Assembly (NCBI RefSeq): GCF_001955715.1 | Contig: NZ_CP019239.1 | Location: 496,001-560,000, forward strand | Source of the DNA: Rhodoferax saidenbachensis | GTDB lineage: Bacteria > Pseudomonadota > Gammaproteobacteria > Burkholderiales > Burkholderiaceae_C | Length of the DNA stretch: 64,000 bases | Direction of reading: 5' to 3' | In this document: one piece after another, positions 13,158 to 22,027 of the stretch | Numbering within the stretch: position 1 is the first letter of the stretch | Layout of the letters: each line of letters begins with the position of its first letter | Notes under the pieces: model-generated | Told to the model about the DNA's origin: nothing | The model's input: only the letters and a program-made list of their open reading frames with translations | The model's database searches: none | Position numbers and translations under genes: made by a program

Positions 13158-13535
13158 TCAGGCTGCGGAAAACAGCAAAGACAGTTCGCGGTCCATCAAT
13201 TCGGTGTCCCCGGTATTGAGTTCAATCAGGCGCCGAAGCCGCGTCAGGCTGGTGACATCAATGTCCAGGCATTCAATGCCCACATGGTGATCATCCAGAT
13301 GCGCGATCCGTCCCGCCATCACCAAACCTTCTCCATCGTCCGCCAAGGGCAGCAGCAGGCGGCATTTCTCATGCAACTGGAGTGTGGGGGCCGCTTCGGT
13401 GTGCACCAGGGCGCCTTTGAGCGCGATATCCACCAACTGCACCGCAATGGTTTTGCCCTCCAAGTGCAAAAGCACGTCTGCGGCAAAGGGGATGCGGGCG
13501 TAGTGGCGCAGACTTTTGACCGGTGCGGATTTCAT
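13158..13535 (-). CDS. PilZ domain protein (c-di-GMP receptor type)
   Basis: A 125-residue single-domain protein. The N-terminus has the RxxxR motif of PilZ domains (RHYAR, R10 and R14). About 25 residues later comes the second loop, DIALKGALV, corresponding to the D/NxSxxG motif, with Ala for Ser. PilZ domains bind cyclic di-GMP and control motility, biofilm and polymer export. The Ser-to-Ala change may alter binding. A paralogue with the same layout lies at 28151-28576, and flagellar genes lie at the far end of the window, but no direct partner is adjacent. Confidence 0.8.
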   Translation of the reverse strand: MKSAPVKSLRHYARIPFAADVLLHLEGKTIAVQLVDIALKGALVHTEAAPTLQLHEKCRLLLPLADDGEGLVMAGRIAHLDDHHVGIECLDIDVTSLTRLRRLIELNTGDTELMDRELSLLFSAA

Positions 13536-13670
13536 GCGGGCCTTTCGGTGCTGGAAACAGCAAGATTACGTGGCTTGGCCGCAAAGCGCAATGGCCCTAA
13601 CGCCGCCCCGGGGCAGGTGGCAAAGTCAGCGGGGCTGGAGTATATTCACCAAGAATATCAAGGGTGTGAC

Positions 13671-14294
13671 ATGTTCAGTGGGTTTTTCGGCAAGGGCAGT
13701 AGCGCGGACAAGACGCCTCCCAAGGAAGCGCCGGATTCCCGCGGGCTGGAAGTTGTCGAAGACGACCCCGACACCGCCTGGAGCATGTGGGACAACGCGC
13801 TGGCCGAGCAGGATTCCCGTTTCCCCCCTGACATCGAAGCCTCCGCGGCTGCAGGTGCAGTGCCCGACCCAACACCCGCTCCCCGTGCGCAGGCCAAACC
13901 CATGCCGCCGGTGTCCAGCGAGATGCAGGCGACCGTGCCCATGTCGCTGGAACCCCATGAACCCACCCAGCCACTGGACTTGCAGGACAAAACGCTGGAG
14001 CAGCGCAAGAACGATGCGCTGGACATCGTGGACCTGCACCACCACCGCATTGCCAACACCATACGCACCATGTGGGGCTACAAGGAATGCAGCATCTACA
14101 TCAACAAGCTGGTGATGGCCGGCGGGGATGGCATGGGTCAGGCGCGCATCGGTTTCAACATGGAAGCGGTGCAAGCCATGCTGGCGCTGATTGACCTGCA
14201 TGACGCCCAGTTTGGCGCGCCGGACACCGGTGGCGGCCTGGGCTTTGCCGACCCGACCATCCGTTCGGGCATAGAAGGCTATCGCCGCGGCTAG
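13671..14294 (+). CDS. Conserved hypothetical protein, Pro-rich N-terminus
   Basis: A 207-residue protein I do not recognise. The first 110 residues are low-complexity, acidic and Pro/Ala-rich (PDPTPAPRAQAKPMPP). The C-terminal 95 residues look folded (KNDALDIVDLHHHRIANTIRTMWGYKECSIYINKL..., then MEAVQAMLALIDLHDAQFG). There is no signal peptide or membrane helix, so it is probably cytoplasmic. The start ATG 13671 follows AAGGGTGTGAC. It is divergent from the PilZ gene. Confidence 0.65.
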   Translation: MFSGFFGKGSSADKTPPKEAPDSRGLEVVEDDPDTAWSMWDNALAEQDSRFPPDIEASAAAGAVPDPTPAPRAQAKPMPPVSSEMQATVPMSLEPHEPTQPLDLQDKTLEQRKNDALDIVDLHHHRIANTIRTMWGYKECSIYINKLVMAGGDGMGQARIGFNMEAVQAMLALIDLHDAQFGAPDTGGGLGFADPTIRSGIEGYRRG

Positions 14295-14337
14295 CCTGAA
14301 TAGCACTTGGCGGTGCTAACAGCCCCGCCCTGCCGGC

Positions 14338-15285
14338 TCAGTTGGGCACATTGTCCGTGGGGTACTTCCAGAGATCACGCAAAAGATAATTCATCGGAAT
14401 ATTGAGGGCGTGATCGTTGGGGGGAATGGGCTTGGTAAACCAACGGTCGTAGATGGCATAGGCTTCGCGTGAGCTGATCAGGCGCCGCATTTCTTCATCC
14501 ACCATAGCCTTGAGTTCGGGGTCCTTCTTGGACATCACGATGGAAAGCGGCTCCAGTGTCAGGAATTTCCCAACCACCTTCAATTTATTGGGGGCAGGGC
14601 GGGTGGATAACACGCCGTACAGCAGTACGTCATCCATGGCAAATCCGTCAGCCTGCTCTTTTTCGATCATTTCTGCAGCCTGTACATGGTCGTTGGCTTG
14701 CATGATGTTGATGCGCAGCAGCCGTTCGTTATTGGCGCGGGTGATGGCCGCCAATGACGGCGTCTTGTAGGTCGAGACCAGGGTCAGCCCTTCGAATCCA
14801 CGCAGGTCAGTGATCTTGCTGTCCGCACGCACCATAAATCGGGTGCCGGTGATGTAGTACGGAATCGTGAACGCCACCTTCTCGCGGCGTTCGGCACTGT
14901 TGCTGGTGGCCCCACATTCCAGATCGGCCTTGTTCTGCTCAATCATCTCCACCTGATTGAACTCCGTCACCTTGAGGTATTCGGTCGTCAATGCACTGAG
15001 CGCCAGCTGTTTGCGGATGGCCTCAGTCACCTTCGCGCACATGTCCATGGCATAACCAATGGGGCGTTTGTTGGCATCCAGATACGAAAACGGGATGGAA
15101 GCCTCGCGGTGCGCCAGCGTGATCTTGCCCGTCTGCCGAATGCGGTCCAGCACCGGCCCGGCATGTGCGGCCCCACAGATGCCACCAAGGGCTACTGCGA
15201 CCAGTAGCGATGTGTTCGACATGCGTTTGGAAAACTGACGGCACAAAAGCATTGCGGGTCTTTCAAGGTGGCGCATATTGCGCAT
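14338..15285 (-). CDS. Periplasmic amino-acid-type binding protein (SBP family 3)
   Basis: A 315-residue family 3 solute-binding protein, the periplasmic receptor of polar amino-acid ABC transporters (GltI/glutamate-aspartate group). The signal peptide ends at GAAHA. The mature protein begins GPVLDRIRQTGKITLAHREASIPFSYLD and continues PIGYAMDMCAKVTEAI, LECGATSNSAERREKVAFTIPYY and DGFAMDDVLLYG, all typical. The mapped ATG gives a long N-region; internal ATGs at codons 12 and 22 are plausible starts. No permease or ATPase gene is next to it, so it is an orphan receptor or serves a transporter elsewhere. Confidence 0.88.
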   Translation of the reverse strand: MRNMRHLERPAMLLCRQFSKRMSNTSLLVAVALGGICGAAHAGPVLDRIRQTGKITLAHREASIPFSYLDANKRPIGYAMDMCAKVTEAIRKQLALSALTTEYLKVTEFNQVEMIEQNKADLECGATSNSAERREKVAFTIPYYITGTRFMVRADSKITDLRGFEGLTLVSTYKTPSLAAITRANNERLLRINIMQANDHVQAAEMIEKEQADGFAMDDVLLYGVLSTRPAPNKLKVVGKFLTLEPLSIVMSKKDPELKAMVDEEMRRLISSREAYAIYDRWFTKPIPPNDHALNIPMNYLLRDLWKYPTDNVPN

Positions 15286-15342
15286 ATCTGAGCACTGTAG
15301 TGTCAGGCAAGTTCTGTACCACGCGGTGTTGCCAATGGCTCT

Positions 15343-16359
15343 CTACCAGTCCAGTAGTGTCAGGCCCACGCTGAGCACCGTGCGTTTGCGGTTGTAGTCC
15401 AGCAAAGAATCCCCGTACCCACTGAACACTTCGGTGTGAAAACGCAGGCCACTGCGCTCGCCCGAGGCGGTAGATGTGCCCACCTTGCGCAGCCAGCCCA
15501 GGCGGATCGAGCCATTGCCCTCGGCCTTGAGTGAATGGCGCAGCGCAACGGTCAGCGTGTTGTTTTTGCTCAGGTTCCAGGCACCGGTGACCTCGGCACG
15601 CCCCACGTAATCGGCAATGTCGGGGTTGTCGTCGCTGTCACTGTCCTCGGGCATACGTTGCCACAGGTTGGCGTTCACCACAAACGTGTTGCCGTATTCC
15701 ATGCCCGCACGGGCTATTACGCGGTTCCAACTGCGCGAGAGCGGCAGGGTCTGGCCGTTGGACTGGTGGTTGGCACTGACACCCACGTAACGCAAGCGCC
15801 AACCGTCAGACAACTGTGCATCTATGGGCAGGATGTAGGTGATTTCCGGCTCGTGGTCGGTGGAGCGGAAGGGGCGCGACAGGCTGTTGTTGAACAACTG
15901 CCAGTACGACTGCTGGCTGTAGGAAAACCACACCGAGTCCAGCAGCGTGGGGTCCGCACCGGTCAGCAGGCCCTGGGCGACCTTGGTGCGCACCGAGAGT
16001 TGGACACGGGTTTCCGCCGTGTTGTAGGGCTGGAATGTTGCGGTGTGGCCGGGCGTGGGTGAGCTGGGCGCGGTGTTGACACTGTCCGAGCCGATCACCG
16101 ACAGGCTGATGGGCCGGTAACCGCGCAGGCCGAAGGTGCCGCAGTCGCTGGCGGGCTCCAGCTCCCAGTAGCTGGACAGTGGCGACACATGGGGGTTCTT
16201 GCAGCTGACCTGCACCGGTGGTGGACTGCTCGCAGGCAGATCCGGGTTGGCACTGGCCCAGGCGCCATTTTTTGTGTCATTCTGGGCTATAGCCCCTGTG
16301 GATAGTGCGCAGGCAGCTATCAAAAAAGTAGCAATTTTCAGGTGCATAGTGGATGGCAT
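15343..16359 (-). CDS. pldA: Outer-membrane phospholipase A (OMPLA)
   Basis: A 338-residue outer-membrane phospholipase A1/A2 that hydrolyses phospholipids misplaced in the outer leaflet. The active-site signature NHQSNG (H198, S200) followed by SRSWNR matches OMPLA. Strand-rich segments continue to the end (YNRKRTVLSVGLTLLDW), typical of a 12-strand barrel. The signal peptide (ATFLIAACALSTGAIAQ) is encoded almost entirely by a copy of the dispersed repeat (16284-16334). A long Pro/Ser-rich stretch (about 38-50) precedes the barrel. The ATG immediately follows the rep stop codon (TAGATG), so the pair is likely translationally coupled. Confidence 0.92.
   Translation of the reverse strand: MPSTMHLKIATFLIAACALSTGAIAQNDTKNGAWASANPDLPASSPPPVQVSCKNPHVSPLSSYWELEPASDCGTFGLRGYRPISLSVIGSDSVNTAPSSPTPGHTATFQPYNTAETRVQLSVRTKVAQGLLTGADPTLLDSVWFSYSQQSYWQLFNNSLSRPFRSTDHEPEITYILPIDAQLSDGWRLRYVGVSANHQSNGQTLPLSRSWNRVIARAGMEYGNTFVVNANLWQRMPEDSDSDDNPDIADYVGRAEVTGAWNLSKNNTLTVALRHSLKAEGNGSIRLGWLRKVGTSTASGERSGLRFHTEVFSGYGDSLLDYNRKRTVLSVGLTLLDW
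16284..16334 (-). repeat. Dispersed 50-bp repeat, copy 1 (in pldA signal peptide)
   Basis: Read on the minus strand it starts TTGCTACTTTTTTGATAGCT, passes TGCGCACTATCCA and ends GGGCTATAGCCC. It is translated in the pldA frame as IATFLIAACALSTGAIA, the hydrophobic core and cleavage site of the signal peptide. Confidence 0.9.
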
Positions 16360-18483
16360 CTAGCGGGTCTGGGAGGCTGCAGCCGCAGAGGCCTGGGCCT
16401 TGGCGGCAAATTCGGCGCGCAGCGCCTTGAGCTTTTCGCGCGGGTCTTCTTTGACGGTGGCTTGGTCCAGCCCCATCTCGGCAATAAAGCGGCTGGGCAG
16501 GGCGGCCACCATTTCGCGGCCTTTTTTGCGGCGGCGCGTCCAGCTCACGGCCAGGCTGCGCTGGGCACGGGTGATGCCCACGTACATCAGGCGGCGTTCT
16601 TCCTGCAGGCGGGTGGCCATGTCTTCGTTGGCGGCTTCGTCGGCCTTGGTCGATCCGCCCAACGAATCCGCGCCGTCGCCCAACTTGAACGGCAACATGC
16701 CCTCGGTCACGCCCACCAGAATCACATGCGGCCATTCCAGCCCCTTGGAGGCGTGCAGGGTGGAGAGGGTCACCACATCCTGGTCCTTCTCGCGCTCGGA
16801 GATGGTGGAGAGCAGGGCGATGGTTTGCGAGACTTCGAGCAGGCTTTTGATTTCGCGCTCGGTAACCCCGGCCACGTCTTCAATCTGGCCGCCGCAGCGT
16901 GCCGCCATCCAGTCGCAAAACTCCAGCACATTGGTCCACTTGGCGGAGGCGACCTTTTCGCTCTCTTCGCCGTCGTACAGGTGTTTCTCGTAGCCAATTT
17001 CCTTGAGCCAGTCGGCCAGGAAGACCTTGGCCGCCTCGGCGCCTTCGGTGTGGCGGGCGCGGAATTCCAGGTCGTTCAGGTAACGGCCAAACTCGTGCAG
17101 GCTGCCCACGGCCTTGGCGCTCAGCACACTGCCCAGCGAAGACGAAAATAGCGCTTCGAACAGGCTCAACTTGTACTGGCTGGCAAACACGCCCAGGCTG
17201 CCCAGCGTAGTGTGGCCAATGCCGCGCTTGGGTGTGGTGACTGCGCGCAGAAACGCCGGGTCGTCGTCATTGTTGGCCCACAGGCGGAACCAGGCGCACA
17301 GGTCGCGGATTTCGGCACGGTCAAAGAAGCTCTGCCCGCCCGATACCTTGTAGGGAATATTCGCCTTGCGCAGCGCCTTTTCAAACGGCTTGGCCTGGTG
17401 GTTGGCGCGGTACAGCACGGCAAAGTCGCGAAACGCCTTGTACTGAGCGCCTTCCTGGGCCAGGGCGCCTTCCGAGCGCAGGCTCTGGATGCGGGCCACG
17501 GCGCGCTCGGCCTCGTGTTCTTCACTGTCGGCGTCCACCACACGCACCGGTTCGCCTTCGCCCAGTTCACTGAACAGCGTTTTGGGAAACAGCTTGGGGT
17601 TGGGGCCAATCACGTTGTTGGCCGCGCGCAGGATGGCGCTGGTGGATCGGTAGTTTTGCTCCAGCTTGACCAGCTTGAGCGTGGGAAAGTCGATCGGCAG
17701 CTTCTTCAAATTGTCCAGCGTGGCGCCGCGCCAGCCGTAGATGGACTGGTCGTCGTCGCCCACGGCAGTGAAGCGGGCGTTTTCGCCCACCAGCAGCTTG
17801 AGCATCTCGTACTGCGTGGCGTTGGTGTCCTGGTATTCGTCCACCAGCACATGGCCCATCTGGGCTTGCCATCGGGCGCGCACTTCTGGGAAGTCGCGTA
17901 ACAGCTTGAGCGGCAGGCTGATCAGGTCGTCAAAGTCCACGCTCTGGTACGCCGTCAGGCGCTCTTCGTAGCGGCCCATGACCGTGGCGATGATGCGTTC
18001 GTTGTCGTCTGCGGCCAGCGCCAGGGCCTGCTGGGCGTTCATGCCCGCGCTTTTCCAGCCGCTGATGGTCCATTGCCAAGACCGGGCCGTGGCCGCGTCC
18101 ACGGTGCCGCCCGCGTCTTTCAGGATGCTGGTGACGTCATCCGTGTCCAGAATCGAAAACGCGGGCTTGAGCCCCAGCACTGCGCCGTCCTGGCGCAGCA
18201 TCTTCACGCCCAGTGCGTGGAAGGTGCACACCAGCACGTCCTTGGCGGCGCGGCCAATCAGGCCCTTGGCGCGCTCGCGCATTTCGGCGGCGGCCTTGTT
18301 GGTGAAGGTGATGGCGCAAATGCGCTTGGCTTCCACGCCGGTCTGCATCAGCCGCGCAATCTTGTGCGTGATCACCCGTGTCTTGCCCGAGCCGGCACCG
18401 GCCAGCACCAGGCAGGGGCCATGCAGGTAGTTAACGGCTTCTTGTTGGGCCAGATTCAGGCCGGAGGGCGGGGAGGCAGACAT
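16360..18483 (-). CDS. rep: ATP-dependent DNA helicase Rep (UvrD family)
   Basis: A 707-residue superfamily 1A 3'-5' DNA helicase that helps replication forks past obstacles. Walker A GAGSGKT is at residues 29-35. TFTNKAAAEM (motif Ia), DEYQDTN (motif II), VGDDDQSIYGWRGA (motif III) and LEQNYRST (motif IV) follow. STLHASKGLEWPHVILVGVTEG (motif V) and RRLMYVGITRAQ (motif VI) are in the C-terminal half. The opening (LNLAQQEAVNYLHGPCLVLAGAGSGKTRVITHKIARL) is closer to Rep than to UvrD. The C-terminus is Ala/Lys/Gln-rich. pldA starts directly after the stop. Confidence 0.93.
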   Translation of the reverse strand: MSASPPSGLNLAQQEAVNYLHGPCLVLAGAGSGKTRVITHKIARLMQTGVEAKRICAITFTNKAAAEMRERAKGLIGRAAKDVLVCTFHALGVKMLRQDGAVLGLKPAFSILDTDDVTSILKDAGGTVDAATARSWQWTISGWKSAGMNAQQALALAADDNERIIATVMGRYEERLTAYQSVDFDDLISLPLKLLRDFPEVRARWQAQMGHVLVDEYQDTNATQYEMLKLLVGENARFTAVGDDDQSIYGWRGATLDNLKKLPIDFPTLKLVKLEQNYRSTSAILRAANNVIGPNPKLFPKTLFSELGEGEPVRVVDADSEEHEAERAVARIQSLRSEGALAQEGAQYKAFRDFAVLYRANHQAKPFEKALRKANIPYKVSGGQSFFDRAEIRDLCAWFRLWANNDDDPAFLRAVTTPKRGIGHTTLGSLGVFASQYKLSLFEALFSSSLGSVLSAKAVGSLHEFGRYLNDLEFRARHTEGAEAAKVFLADWLKEIGYEKHLYDGEESEKVASAKWTNVLEFCDWMAARCGGQIEDVAGVTEREIKSLLEVSQTIALLSTISEREKDQDVVTLSTLHASKGLEWPHVILVGVTEGMLPFKLGDGADSLGGSTKADEAANEDMATRLQEERRLMYVGITRAQRSLAVSWTRRRKKGREMVAALPSRFIAEMGLDQATVKEDPREKLKALRAEFAAKAQASAAAASQTR

Positions 18484-18569
18484 GCAGGGGAGAGCACTAA
18501 CAATAAGACAGAGGGGCGGCCAGTCCTGACCACCCCGAGCGCGCCATCTTAACGGGTGTCACCCGGCGA

Positions 18570-18837
18570 AGAGCCTGTTCACAATCTGTACGGGGCCACG
18601 CAAGTGCCTTTTCGGGATGGGCTGCTAGGCGCAAAACGCAGTCGGGCTGGTGCCCGGCAAGGCTTTGCAACGCCGCAGACTGCCCGAAAAGGCACTTGCC
18701 CTTCGGGTTGGGACGCAATCGGGCGATTTGCCCACCAAACCCCTTGCATGGGCACGAGCCCATGCGGCGTGATGTTGGCGGTCAACTCATCCCGATTGCG
18801 TCCCAACGTGACCCCGTACAGATTGTGAACAGGCTCT
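18570..18837. mobile_element. 268-bp inverted-repeat element (MITE-like, cloverleaf)
   Basis: The non-coding stretch between rep and the AEC transporter is bounded by 31-bp terminal inverted repeats (18570-18600 and 18807-18837, starting AGAGCCTGTTCACAATCTG) with one mismatch. Inside are two further perfect 17-bp inverted repeats (18600-18616 with 18683-18699; 18707-18723 with 18791-18807), and in the second arm an 8-bp hairpin (18746-18753 with 18758-18765). The whole would fold as a cloverleaf. There is no open frame for a transposase and no obvious target duplication. This fits a non-autonomous element; the parent transposase is not in the window. Confidence 0.75.
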
Positions 18838-18873
18838 ACGGGCGCCGGCCCCAAATGCCCTGACAATGGCGGC

Positions 18874-19845
18874 GTGCTGCAAATCCTGACCATCACTTTC
18901 CCCTTTTTCGCCCTGGTGCTGTGCGGCTACATCGCCGCCCGCCGGGGCATGCTGCCGCTGGCGGCCATTCCGGGCATGAACGGTTTTGTGTTGTTCTTCG
19001 CGCTGCCCTGCATGCTGTACCGCTTTGGCGCGTCCACGCCCATTGCCGAGCTGTTGGACCCCAGCGTGGTGCTGACCTATACGCTGTGTGCGCTGGTCAT
19101 GGTGGCCTTTGTGGTGGCCGTGACGCTGCACGGCCGCATTGGCTGGAACGACGCCTCGTTTGGCGCGCTGGTGGGAGCCTTCCCCAACACGGGCTTCATG
19201 GGCGTACCACTCTTGGTGGCCCTCTTGGGCGCCAAGGCGGCTGGGCCGGCCATTGTGTCCATTCTGGTGGACATGGTGATCACTTCGTCGCTGTGTATTG
19301 CGCTCTCGCGCCTGGGCGAACACTCCGGTGCCTCGGCCACGCAAGCCGCCAAAAACGCGCTCAAGGGCGTGGCCACCAACCCCATGCCCTGGTCCATCCT
19401 GTTGGGCGGGTTGGTGTCCGCGCTGCAGATCGAATTCCCCCAGCCGCTGGTCGCCACCGTGGGCCTGCTGGCCGATTCGGCGTCCCCCGTGGCCCTGTTC
19501 ACCATTGGTGCTGTCCTGGCCCGTTCGCAAATCATGGCCAAGGAGGACAAGTCGCACGAGGTGCATTGGCAAGAGTACGTGCCGGTGGCATTGATCAAAC
19601 TGTTTTTGCACCCGCTCTTGGTGCTGCTGGTGGGCGTGACCGCCGTGAGCCTGGGCGTGCCGCTGGACAAATTTGCGCTGACGGTGCTGGTGCTGCTGGC
19701 CGCCCTGCCCAGCGCCAGCAATGTGTCGCTGCTGGCCGAACGCTTTGGCGCCGACAACGGGCGCATCGCACGCATCATTCTGGTGTCCACCGCGGCGGCT
19801 TTCTTTACATTCTCGGGCGCAGTGAGCCTGATGACGGGGCGGTAA
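18874..19845 (+). CDS. AEC family transporter (auxin efflux carrier type)
   Basis: A 323-residue inner-membrane protein of the auxin efflux carrier (AEC) family with about ten membrane helices in two halves separated by a hydrophilic stretch (RLGEHSGASATQAAKNALKG, about residues 148-168). Signature segments are FALPCMLYRFG and GAFPNTGFMGVPLL in the first half and LFTIGAVLARSQ and LAALPSASNVSLLAERFG in the second. Bacterial members export or import small organic anions such as malonate or malate; the substrate here cannot be told. The GTG start begins 36 bp after the inverted-repeat element, so that element may carry or disturb its promoter. Confidence 0.85.
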   Translation: MLQILTITFPFFALVLCGYIAARRGMLPLAAIPGMNGFVLFFALPCMLYRFGASTPIAELLDPSVVLTYTLCALVMVAFVVAVTLHGRIGWNDASFGALVGAFPNTGFMGVPLLVALLGAKAAGPAIVSILVDMVITSSLCIALSRLGEHSGASATQAAKNALKGVATNPMPWSILLGGLVSALQIEFPQPLVATVGLLADSASPVALFTIGAVLARSQIMAKEDKSHEVHWQEYVPVALIKLFLHPLLVLLVGVTAVSLGVPLDKFALTVLVLLAALPSASNVSLLAERFGADNGRIARIILVSTAAAFFTFSGAVSLMTGR

Positions 19846-19937
19846 ACGGGTAGAGCTGTTTTGCAGCCCTACAGTTGTACTGTCTGCTCAGGATGGGCAA
19901 AGTGCGACATTCATTACAGATGATGAAGGGGGAGCGT

Positions 19938-20810
19938 ATGACAACATTGCCGGAGCATGTCGAAAAATTGCCGCACTACAACGCGGACCAGAAAAAAGCC
20001 ATCGTCTCGCAACTGGGCAGTTTTTATGCCCATGATCTCCGTATCAAGGAAGGTAGTACATATACGTTTTTGCCCTTTACGGAGGAGCAATTCACTCGGC
20101 GCGTGTGGCCGACCATTGGCCCTCAGGCTGTTGCCAAACCCAAACTGCTTTTCATCGGGTTCGAGGCGGGGGAGTTGCAGATGGTTAATAGCATTGCCGC
20201 AGCGTTTGATGACGTGAACACCATGCTGGACGCCGGCTTGCAAAACGTCGGGGTGAGCGGCAGGTTCAGTGCCACACCCTATGAATTGCTGTTTGGTACC
20301 AAGGCAATGCGTTCTGGAAGCAGCTTTGCGCTGCGCGAACGCAAGGTCAAGGAAGTACTGGAGGCCATTCAGACAGATTTGACCAAGCACTGGATCATTG
20401 AGCGCAAGGCCACGAGTAGTGATGTCGCAAGTTGGTCAGCCGGAGACAAAATTGCAATAGGGTCTGCGTGGCCTCAAGGCGGAGGAAAATTTGCGGCCGG
20501 CGTCCTGATCCACGAGATGGGGCACCGCCAAGGGCTACAGGATATTTGCGCCGTTTGTCGCGCTGCTGATTTGAAGACGGCGCATTTCCAGCTGTATGAA
20601 TCCGAATCGCTGAAATGCAGCAAAAATAAGCCGCATGGAGACCTTGCGGCGAGCAACGGGGGCCATTTCATCGGCATCAAAAGATCCCGATTGTTGGCCA
20701 CAACGCAAAAAAATCTCACCGTCTGGAATGCTGACTCCTATCGTTGGTATTGTTCCTATTTTTTCAAGCCAGAAGTTCAGGCAGGGGCACCCAAAGCGAT
20801 TTCCTGGTAA
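19938..20810 (+). CDS. Putative M35-like zinc metallopeptidase
   Basis: A 290-residue protein with a zinc-peptidase HExxH motif (HEMGH, residues 192-196) in the context AAGVLIHEMGHRQG. Near the C-terminus NADSYRWYCSYFF (264-276) resembles the NADSY ending of M35/aspzincin-type peptidases. The rest is not recognisable. No signal peptide is seen, so it may be cytoplasmic or exported by another route. Start 19938 is chosen over 19875 because GGGGGAG lies 3-9 bp before it. The base composition looks less GC-rich than the surroundings, which suggests acquisition. Family assignment is tentative; the HExxH is directly visible. Confidence 0.6.
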   Translation: MTTLPEHVEKLPHYNADQKKAIVSQLGSFYAHDLRIKEGSTYTFLPFTEEQFTRRVWPTIGPQAVAKPKLLFIGFEAGELQMVNSIAAAFDDVNTMLDAGLQNVGVSGRFSATPYELLFGTKAMRSGSSFALRERKVKEVLEAIQTDLTKHWIIERKATSSDVASWSAGDKIAIGSAWPQGGGKFAAGVLIHEMGHRQGLQDICAVCRAADLKTAHFQLYESESLKCSKNKPHGDLAASNGGHFIGIKRSRLLATTQKNLTVWNADSYRWYCSYFFKPEVQAGAPKAISW

Positions 20811-20821
20811 CAGACGAATAT

Positions 20822-20872
20822 TTGCTATTGATTCAGTAGCTGCTTGCGCATATCTGGTGAGGGCTAGGTGCC
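20822..20872 (+). repeat. Dispersed 50-bp repeat, copy 2 (intergenic)
   Basis: TTGCTATTGATTCAGTAGCT, then GCTTGCGCATATC, then GGGCTAGGTGCC. It lies between the metallopeptidase and the next membrane protein. Confidence 0.85.
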
Positions 20873-20942
20873 AATTTAATGCCTAAAACCGCGATAGCCC
20901 CTGAACCTCTGGTGGCATCGCCGGGCTGGGCACAATAGGCCT

Positions 20943-21284
20943 ATGGAATTTGTATCGACTCTTTTTGCTGCCGTGGTCCGCACCGTATTCAAGCTGGTGC
21001 TGCTGGCTGCGGCGCTGGTGTTCATCTTGAGCCTGTTGTGTGTGGCCCTGGTCAGTGTCACCTGGATCCTGCTCAAGGCCCTGCTCACCGGCCGCAAGCC
21101 CGCCTTTGTGACCACCTTCACGCGTTTTCGGCAGGCCTCCCAGCAGTTCCGCAGCGGTGAATGGCCGGCCCGTGGCGGTGCGGGGTTTGGCCGTGCAGCA
21201 CCTGACGATGTGATGGATGTGCAGGCCCACGAGGTGCGTAACGACCAAGCGCTGCCCTACGGCCCGTCGCAAGACAAACCCTAG
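20943..21284 (+). CDS. Small membrane protein, function unknown
   Basis: A 113-residue protein. Residues about 5-48 form one long or two close hydrophobic segments (FKLVLLAAALVFILSLLCVALVSVTWILLKALL). The polar C-terminal half (RKPAFVTTFTRFRQASQQFRSGEWPARGG...) is probably cytoplasmic. I do not recognise a family. Its stop overlaps the stop of the convergent YitT gene (CTAG). Confidence 0.65.
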   Translation: MEFVSTLFAAVVRTVFKLVLLAAALVFILSLLCVALVSVTWILLKALLTGRKPAFVTTFTRFRQASQQFRSGEWPARGGAGFGRAAPDDVMDVQAHEVRNDQALPYGPSQDKP

Positions 21285-21895
21285 ACGCCCAGATACCTGC
21301 CCGGCTTGTGGTTCAGCGCCAGGATGGCGCCAATCGCCACCGCACCGGCCACCGACTCCAGCACCTTGATCGGCGGAATCACCGCCAGGGCCGCCAGCAC
21401 AATCAACACGTCCACGCCCATCTGCACCTTGCCGGCGCTGATGCCCTTGGACTGCTGCAGCCACTGGGCGAGGATATTCACCCCGCCCACACTGGCCTGG
21501 TGGCGCAACAGCGCCAACAGCCCAAACCCGATCAGGAAACCGCCCAGCACCGACGCCACCCACGGGTTGAGCAACTCAAACCGCACCACCCGCGGCGCGA
21601 ACCCCGTGAACACCGACACCAGCACCACCGCCGCAAAACTCTTGATGGTGAACTCCGCCCCCAAGCGGTACCACGACAGGCCGAAGAACGGCAGGCTCAG
21701 CACAAAGAAGAATATGGCCAGGTTGATGCCACTGGCATAACTCAGCAAAAACGCCACCCCCGCCACGCCGCCCGTGATCAGCCCCGCATGCGAAAACATG
21801 GTGAGTCCCAAGGCGACAAACAGCGAGCCCGCCAACAAGGCGTGCCCGTCGTCAAGCCAGGAATGGATCATGGGTTTGGGGGAGTCGGTTGGCAT
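21281..21895 (-). CDS. YitT family membrane protein
   Basis: A 204-residue inner-membrane protein of the YitT/UPF0750 type with five or six helices (LLAGSLFVALGLTMFSHAGLITGGVAGVAFLLSYASGINLAIFFFVLSLPFF...). The GGVAGVA and SVGGVNILAQWLQQ segments are characteristic. The transport substrate is unknown. The frame stays open 45 codons upstream of the chosen ATG (21895), but that extension is a translation of repeat copy 3, so I exclude it. IS copy 1 is inserted 133 bp upstream of the start and could alter expression. Confidence 0.8.
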   Translation of the reverse strand: MPTDSPKPMIHSWLDDGHALLAGSLFVALGLTMFSHAGLITGGVAGVAFLLSYASGINLAIFFFVLSLPFFGLSWYRLGAEFTIKSFAAVVLVSVFTGFAPRVVRFELLNPWVASVLGGFLIGFGLLALLRHQASVGGVNILAQWLQQSKGISAGKVQMGVDVLIVLAALAVIPPIKVLESVAGAVAIGAILALNHKPGRYLGV

Positions 21896-21959
21896 GCCTG
21901 CATGGTAAGCATGGCGCGTGCCACTCTTTGTGCATTGCTTGAAGCGGTGGACGTGATTT

Positions 21960-22010
21960 TTGCTATTGAATTGGTAGCTGGCTGCACAGTATCCATAGGG
22001 GCTGGGGGCT
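21960..22010 (+). repeat. Dispersed 50-bp repeat, copy 3 (upstream of YitT gene)
   Basis: A diverged copy: TTGCTATTGAATTGGTAGCT, GGCTGCACAGTATCCA, then GGGGCTGGGGGCT. It ends 18 bp before the left end of IS copy 1. Confidence 0.8.
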
Positions 22011-22027
22011 GATTTTGCTTGTAATTT

